From Bacteroidota bacterium (GTDB lineage: Bacteria > Bacteroidota > Bacteroidia > Bacteroidales > Prolixibacteraceae), in assembly GCA_029265715.1 (NCBI GenBank), contig JAJUGZ010000016.1, forward strand, positions 1-56,368: a stretch of DNA of 56,368 nucleotides, in the 5' to 3' direction. Below, piece by piece: positions 52,396 through 56,368 of this stretch. The translations under genes and the position numbers were made by a program. The notes under the pieces were generated by a model. The model saw nothing but the letters and a program-made list of their open reading frames with translations. It was not told where the DNA came from and searched no databases. Numbering within the stretch: the first letter of the stretch is position 1; the number at the start of each line of letters is the position of its first letter.

Positions 52396-52403
52396 CAAAT
52401 ATA
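52396..52403 (-). promoter_or_regulatory. Candidate -7 promoter box of metK
   Basis: The minus strand reads TATATTTG (TAnnTTTG). The predicted transcript start lies around 52388, leaving a leader of about 175 bases before the metK ATG, long enough for the candidate riboswitch. Confidence 0.6.
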
Positions 52404-52448
52404 ACAGATTTCTGCGGATAAAATAGTCTTTTTATTCCTGTTTTTTAT

Positions 52449-53363
52449 TTATGGTCTGCGGGTCAACTCCTGAAATACATTTTCAAGGCTTTGCTGCTGT
52501 TCTCTCAAAGTTAAAAGGACCAGATTGTGCTCAACAGCAAACAGGAAAACAGATGGCCGGATATCATTGCAATCAGCCGCCCGAATAACAATCATGCGGG
52601 GGCCAACTTCATCAATGCTCCTAATTCCTGAAATCCGGCGTAATCCCGACAGGTTTGGCATCCGGTCGAATTCAGCAAAAACAATTTGTCCTTCGGTCAG
52701 CATTCCCGACTTCAGCGACCCGACAGTTCCGTCGGCCACCAACCGCCCTTTGTTGATGATCAGGGCCCGGCTGCAAACAGCTTCGACCTCCTGCATAATG
52801 TGAGTTGACAGCATCACCGTTTTGTTCTTACTGATGTTCCGGATAAGGGAACGAATTTCTTCCAGCTGATTGGGATCGAGCCCGGTTGTCGGTTCATCCA
52901 AAATCAACACCGAAGGATCATGAATGAGCGCCTGTGCCAGCCCAACGCGTTGACGGTATCCTTTGGAAAGCGCCCCGATCTTTTTATGACGCTCATTGGT
53001 CAATCCAACCATTTCAATGACTTCCGACACTCTTGTCCGGACATTCCGGAGCTTGTAAAACCCGGCAGTCATTTCCAGATATTCGCGCACAAAAAGGTCG
53101 GTATATAACGGGTTATTCTCCGGAAGATATCCTATTTGGTTCCTGATCCCGAGAAATTCTGGCCCCGCAGCCTCACCATTAATACGGACCTCTCCCGCAT
53201 CGGCTTGCAAGAAGCCTGTTATAATCTTCATCATCGTTGATTTCCCTGCTCCGTTGGGGCCCAGAAAGCCAACTAGTTCCCCGGTCCCAATTTCGAAACT
53301 GACCCGATCAAGAGCTTTCTGCGAACCATAATTCTTGCTGATATCTGAAACCTGAATGGCCAT
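52449..53363 (-). CDS. gldA: Gliding-motility-associated ABC transporter ATP-binding protein GldA
   Basis: A protein of about 304 residues. Walker A GPNGAGKST, Q-loop YLPENNPLYTDLFVREYL, signature LSKGYRQRVGLAQAL, Walker B LILDEPTTGLDP and the H-loop LSTHIMQEV. The YLPENNPLY motif and length match GldA, the ATPase that acts with GldF and GldG. The frame is open upstream, but the ATG at 53363 gives the usual N terminus IQVSDISKNYGSQKAL. GldF/GldG are not adjacent here, so export function rests on family similarity. A TACATTTG box lies 22 bases before the start. Confidence 0.82.
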   Translation of the reverse strand: MAIQVSDISKNYGSQKALDRVSFEIGTGELVGFLGPNGAGKSTMMKIITGFLQADAGEVRINGEAAGPEFLGIRNQIGYLPENNPLYTDLFVREYLEMTAGFYKLRNVRTRVSEVIEMVGLTNERHKKIGALSKGYRQRVGLAQALIHDPSVLILDEPTTGLDPNQLEEIRSLIRNISKNKTVMLSTHIMQEVEAVCSRALIINKGRLVADGTVGSLKSGMLTEGQIVFAEFDRMPNLSGLRRISGIRSIDEVGPRMIVIRAADCNDIRPSVFLFAVEHNLVLLTLREQQQSLENVFQELTRRP

Positions 53364-53675
53364 GGGATACTTTTTTTTTGACAAGCAAATGTAAAAAATC
53401 TGACATGAAAACCGTTTCCGCAAAAATCATTTCAGCCGTCAAAAAATGATGAAGCCATACAGATGTTTAAATAGATTCAACTATCTTGGTGGCGGTTTGC
53501 GGAGTCGTTAATTAAAAAGGGTCCGAAAACACGCAATCTGATGACAATCAAGAGCCTTTCTTCTCCGGAAAGCGTCAGTTCGACTTTTATCAGTCGGGGA
53601 TTCTAAATAAGGCAAGACCGTTTTATATTTGTTAACTTTAAATTAACTTTGTCGTCCTCAAATTATTCGGTAGCA
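53364..53675. other. Divergent promoter region of gldA and ispG
   Basis: No gene is visible in these 312 bases. For gldA the minus strand has TACATTTG (53393-53386). For ispG the plus strand has TATATTTG (53624-53631) and TAACTTTG (53644-53651), two candidate -7 boxes. Neither has an obvious TTG at the standard spacing. The intervening stretch has no strong hairpin. Confidence 0.5.
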
Positions 53676-55535
53676 ATGAGCGAAGGAAACTTTAACTATG
53701 TGAAGGATTTAACCCGGTATCAACGTCAAAAAACGACTGACGTTAAAATTGGTACAGTTATGCTTGGAAGCGACTATCCGATCCGGATCCAGTCGATGAC
53801 CGATACCGATACCAAAGATACCGATGCTACCGTCGATCAAATTATCCGCCTGATCAAAGCAGGAGCCGATTTTGTCCGCGTAACGGTGAAAGGGGTCAGT
53901 GATGCTGAAAACCTTCGGAATATAAAAAAAGAATTGGTATCCAGGGGCTATGAGAACCCTTTGGTTGCCGATATTCATTTTAATCCACACCTTGCAGAGA
54001 TTGCCGCCCGATATGTTTCGAAAGTCCGTATCAATCCCGGGAACTTTTACGACAAGCGGGCCATATTCGAGCATCATATTTATTCTGACGAGGAATACAA
54101 AACCGAGCTCAAAAGAATTGAAGAACAATTTGTCCCGTTCCTGCAGGTCCTGAAAAATACAAACACGGCCTTGCGTATCGGAGCCAATCAAGGTTCGTTG
54201 TCCGATCGCATTATGAGCCGTTATGGCGACACCCCGGCCGGCATTGTTGAGTCGGTCATGGAATTCCTGCGAATCTGCAAAAAACAGGATTTCAACAATG
54301 TTGTAATCTCTATAAAATCAAGCAACACCCGCACCATGGTTTACACCGTGCGCCTGCTAAATTACCGGATGAGGCTTGAAGAAATGGAGTACCCGCTGCA
54401 CCTGGGAGTTACAGAGGCCGGTGAAGGTGAAGACGGGCGCATTAAATCGGCCGTTGGCATTGGGGCTTTGTTGGCCGATGGCATTGGCGACACCATCCGC
54501 GTTTCGCTCACCGAGGACCCGGTCAATGAAATACCGGTAGCCCAAAAGTTAATCCGCCACATCGAAACCTACAAGGGACATCAACCCATTAAAGCCCCGC
54601 TTTTTGCACAGACCAACCCGTACGAATACGAACGTCGTTCGGTTCGCCCGGTACTCCGAATGGGAGGAAAAAACCTGCCAGTTGTTATGGCCGACTTGCG
54701 CGGACGTTCGCTGGCCGAAATATTGCCATTACGCGGAAAACAAATTCCGGAGTATTTCTTTAATCAAACCGAAGTTTTAGACATTGAAGGAAATGATTAT
54801 CCGGTTTTAACGCTGGAAGAATACCTGTTTGGCGGTTCTCACTGGGGGCAAACCAAATTTATCCGGACCAACAAACAAGAGTTCGACCATTTTATGAACG
54901 AAAATCCGGAGATTATTACCAAACTGAAACAAACGCGAAAAACAGTCCTGATCCTGGAAAGTTTCAACCGGAACCCCCTGGCCGAATTGCGCGCCTTTTT
55001 CATGACCCTGGAATCGCACATTTGGAAAGTGCCGGTTATCATTTTCCGGAAATACAACGAACGCTACCTGGATAACCTGCAAATAAAAGCTGCAGCCGAC
55101 CTGGGAGGTTTGCTTATCGACGGGTATGGCGACGGACTTTGCATTTCAAATGACCTGGACAGTATAACGTTCACTGACCTGAAAGACCTCAGTTTTTCAA
55201 TCTTGCAGGCTACCCGTATGCGCCTGACAAAAACAGAATTCGTTTCATGTCCGGGTTGTGGTCGAACTTTATTCGATTTGCACGAAACCACATTGAAAAT
55301 AAAGGAACACTTCAAACACCTGAACCACCTAAAAATTGGTATCATGGGCTGTGTTGTGAACGGACCTGGAGAAATGGGCGATGTTGACTACGGTTTTGTC
55401 GGGGCCGGCCCGGGAAACATCAACCTTTACAAAGGGCAACAATTGGTAAAACGCCACATCCCGTTTGAACAAGCTGTCGAAGAACTTGAAACAATTATCC
55501 GCGAAAACGGCGACTGGAAAGACCCAGAAATTTAG
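53676..55535 (+). CDS. ispG: 4-hydroxy-3-methylbut-2-enyl diphosphate synthase, long form
   Basis: A protein of about 619 residues catalysing the penultimate step of the MEP isoprenoid pathway with a [4Fe-4S] cluster. The N-terminal TIM barrel begins YVKDLTRYQRQKTTDVKIG and IRIQSMTDTDTKD. A large central insertion domain (about residues 260-500), found in plants, Chlamydia and Bacteroidota, is present. The C-terminal cluster-binding domain has cysteines in CPGCGRTLFDL and GIMGCVVNGPGEMGD. A TTG nine codons upstream keeps the frame open, but the ATG at 53676 is preferred. Confidence 0.96.
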   Translation: MSEGNFNYVKDLTRYQRQKTTDVKIGTVMLGSDYPIRIQSMTDTDTKDTDATVDQIIRLIKAGADFVRVTVKGVSDAENLRNIKKELVSRGYENPLVADIHFNPHLAEIAARYVSKVRINPGNFYDKRAIFEHHIYSDEEYKTELKRIEEQFVPFLQVLKNTNTALRIGANQGSLSDRIMSRYGDTPAGIVESVMEFLRICKKQDFNNVVISIKSSNTRTMVYTVRLLNYRMRLEEMEYPLHLGVTEAGEGEDGRIKSAVGIGALLADGIGDTIRVSLTEDPVNEIPVAQKLIRHIETYKGHQPIKAPLFAQTNPYEYERRSVRPVLRMGGKNLPVVMADLRGRSLAEILPLRGKQIPEYFFNQTEVLDIEGNDYPVLTLEEYLFGGSHWGQTKFIRTNKQEFDHFMNENPEIITKLKQTRKTVLILESFNRNPLAELRAFFMTLESHIWKVPVIIFRKYNERYLDNLQIKAAADLGGLLIDGYGDGLCISNDLDSITFTDLKDLSFSILQATRMRLTKTEFVSCPGCGRTLFDLHETTLKIKEHFKHLNHLKIGIMGCVVNGPGEMGDVDYGFVGAGPGNINLYKGQQLVKRHIPFEQAVEELETIIRENGDWKDPEI

Positions 55536-55746
55536 TTGCAGTTTGGCACAGCTTGCAGTTTTAATTTGTCTACGAGAACAGAAGGATTAACACATCAAGT
55601 TCACAGCTTTCTACCCGTAACGGTTTATTTTCACCATGGAGTTAACGTACCTCAACGGTTCACGGAGTTTTCCCGTAATGCGAAACCCGGAACAACGTTT
55701 TCCCGATCTCCCTCTACCGATCCTTCAATCCGTCTGCTTCTCGGTC

Positions 55747-56217
55747 CTATTCGGTCAGGTCACAAACAACAGCTCCGGTAATAGTAATCAAATCTTCAGG
55801 ATTTAACTTTAGCTGCAACCCCCGCTGCCCGGCGCTCACGTAAATCTGGTCAAACAGCTGACAGGTTTCGTGAATATAAACCGGATAGTTCTTTTTCATC
55901 CCCAGCGGAGAACAACCTCCCCGGATGTAACCGGTCAGCCCCAACAGTTCTTTCATGTGAACCATCGCTGCACTTTTATTTCCGGAAATTTTGGCGGCTT
56001 TTTTCAGATCGACCTCCTGGTTTCCGGGAATAACGGCCACAAAAACACCGGTTTTATCGCCTCTAAGCACCAAGGTCTTAAAAATCTGTTCGATATCCTG
56101 GTTCAGCTTCAATGCCAATGTTGTTGCGCTCAGATCATTCTCGTCAACCTCATACTCAACCAGCTCATAGCCAATTTTTTTCGCATCAAGCAGTCTCGCT
56201 GCATTCGTCTTCTTCAT
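55747..56217 (-). CDS. ybaK: Cys-tRNA(Pro)/Cys-tRNA(Cys) deacylase YbaK
   Basis: A protein of about 156 residues that removes mischarged Cys from tRNA(Pro). The family signature TLVLRGDKTGVFVAVIPGNQEVDLKKAAKISGNK, split across two strands, and GYIRGGCSPLGMKK are intact. The frame opens two codons earlier at a TTG, but the ATG at 56217 is better. The gene starts 16 bases downstream of a dispersed repeat array. The 210 bases after ispG are non-coding and contain nothing I can identify. Confidence 0.92.
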   Translation of the reverse strand: MKKTNAARLLDAKKIGYELVEYEVDENDLSATTLALKLNQDIEQIFKTLVLRGDKTGVFVAVIPGNQEVDLKKAAKISGNKSAAMVHMKELLGLTGYIRGGCSPLGMKKNYPVYIHETCQLFDQIYVSAGQRGLQLKLNPEDLITITGAVVCDLTE

Positions 56218-56232
56218 AAACAAACATTTTTC

Positions 56233-56368
56233 ATCTGTAAATAATTTGTTTTTAAGTTGTCAGATGGAATAGCCATGATCCGGTTATTATTTTCATTATC
56301 TGTTGGTGTTTGCAAATCATGGCTATTTCATCTGTATAAATTTTCAATGTTGGTTCGTACAATTTTCG
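56233..56368 (-). repeat. Start-proximal repeat array upstream of ybaK, continuing beyond the window
   Basis: On the minus strand the tail of a standard unit (56368-56333, ending TTGAAAATTTATACA) is followed by a short unit (56332-56236, 97 bp) with arms GATGAAATAGCCATGA and ATGGCTATTCCATC, then GATGAAA. Its interior is nearly identical to the short unit at 49803-49898. The ybaK ATG is 16 bases further on. Confidence 0.85.

Overview
The window reads as chromosome of a Bacteroidota bacterium, most likely a gliding or T9SS-carrying marine/anaerobic lineage such as the Marinilabiliales (the family-level guess is inference). Support: a full-length SprA, a GldA-type ABC ATPase, two TonB-dependent receptors with carboxypeptidase-like N-terminal domains, a DUF4249 lipoprotein paired with one of them, the long plant/Bacteroidota form of IspG, scarce Shine-Dalgarno sequences, and -7 boxes of the TAnnTTTG type in front of several genes. 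I see no rRNA, prophage, recognisable transposase or CRISPR array. There is one tRNA (Leu, UAG).

Layout. 1-1178: a partial, minus-strand protein joining a Fic domain to a TOPRIM-like domain, cut by the window edge. 1373-5619: a UraA-type permease and a TonB-dependent receptor. 5683-13847: housekeeping genes (HAD phosphatase, holB, ABC-F, ribF, a thioredoxin-fold lipoprotein without cysteines, an LpxH-like phosphoesterase, a FabH-like synthase). 14315-19175: a surface-protein cluster (two unknown exported proteins, then DUF4249 plus TonB receptor). 19190-25034: ung, rmuC, the tig-clpP-clpX proteostasis cluster and tRNA-Leu. 25120-30417: lptB, tatC, recQ, an FMN-binding protein and a small conserved-looking ORF. 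30645-37941: a complete trp operon in order E-G-D-C-F-B-A, preceded by a leader peptide with three consecutive Trp codons and a terminator. 38138-47406: pdxA-ruvA-sprA. 47553-53363: nitroreductase, unknown membrane protein, RluA-type pseudouridine synthase, rRNA-type methyltransferase, metK (with a candidate SAM-responsive leader) and gldA. 53676-56217: ispG and ybaK.

Most unusual features. (1) A family of dispersed repeats, standard unit about 135 bp, with inverted arms GATGAAATAGCCAT / ATGGCTATTCCATC. It occurs at four places (25863-26000, 27069-27467, 49666-49898, 56233-56368), always in the sense direction of, and ending at or a few bases before, a start codon (lptB, recQ, the RluA homologue, ybaK). 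At recQ three units lie in tandem. (2) A classical-looking ribosome-mediated trp attenuator. (3) The Fic-TOPRIM fusion. (4) REP-like G/C-rich palindromes at most junctions of the trp operon, two of which are read as coding sequence at the two ends of trpG. All functions are inferred from sequence motifs by eye; no database search was possible.
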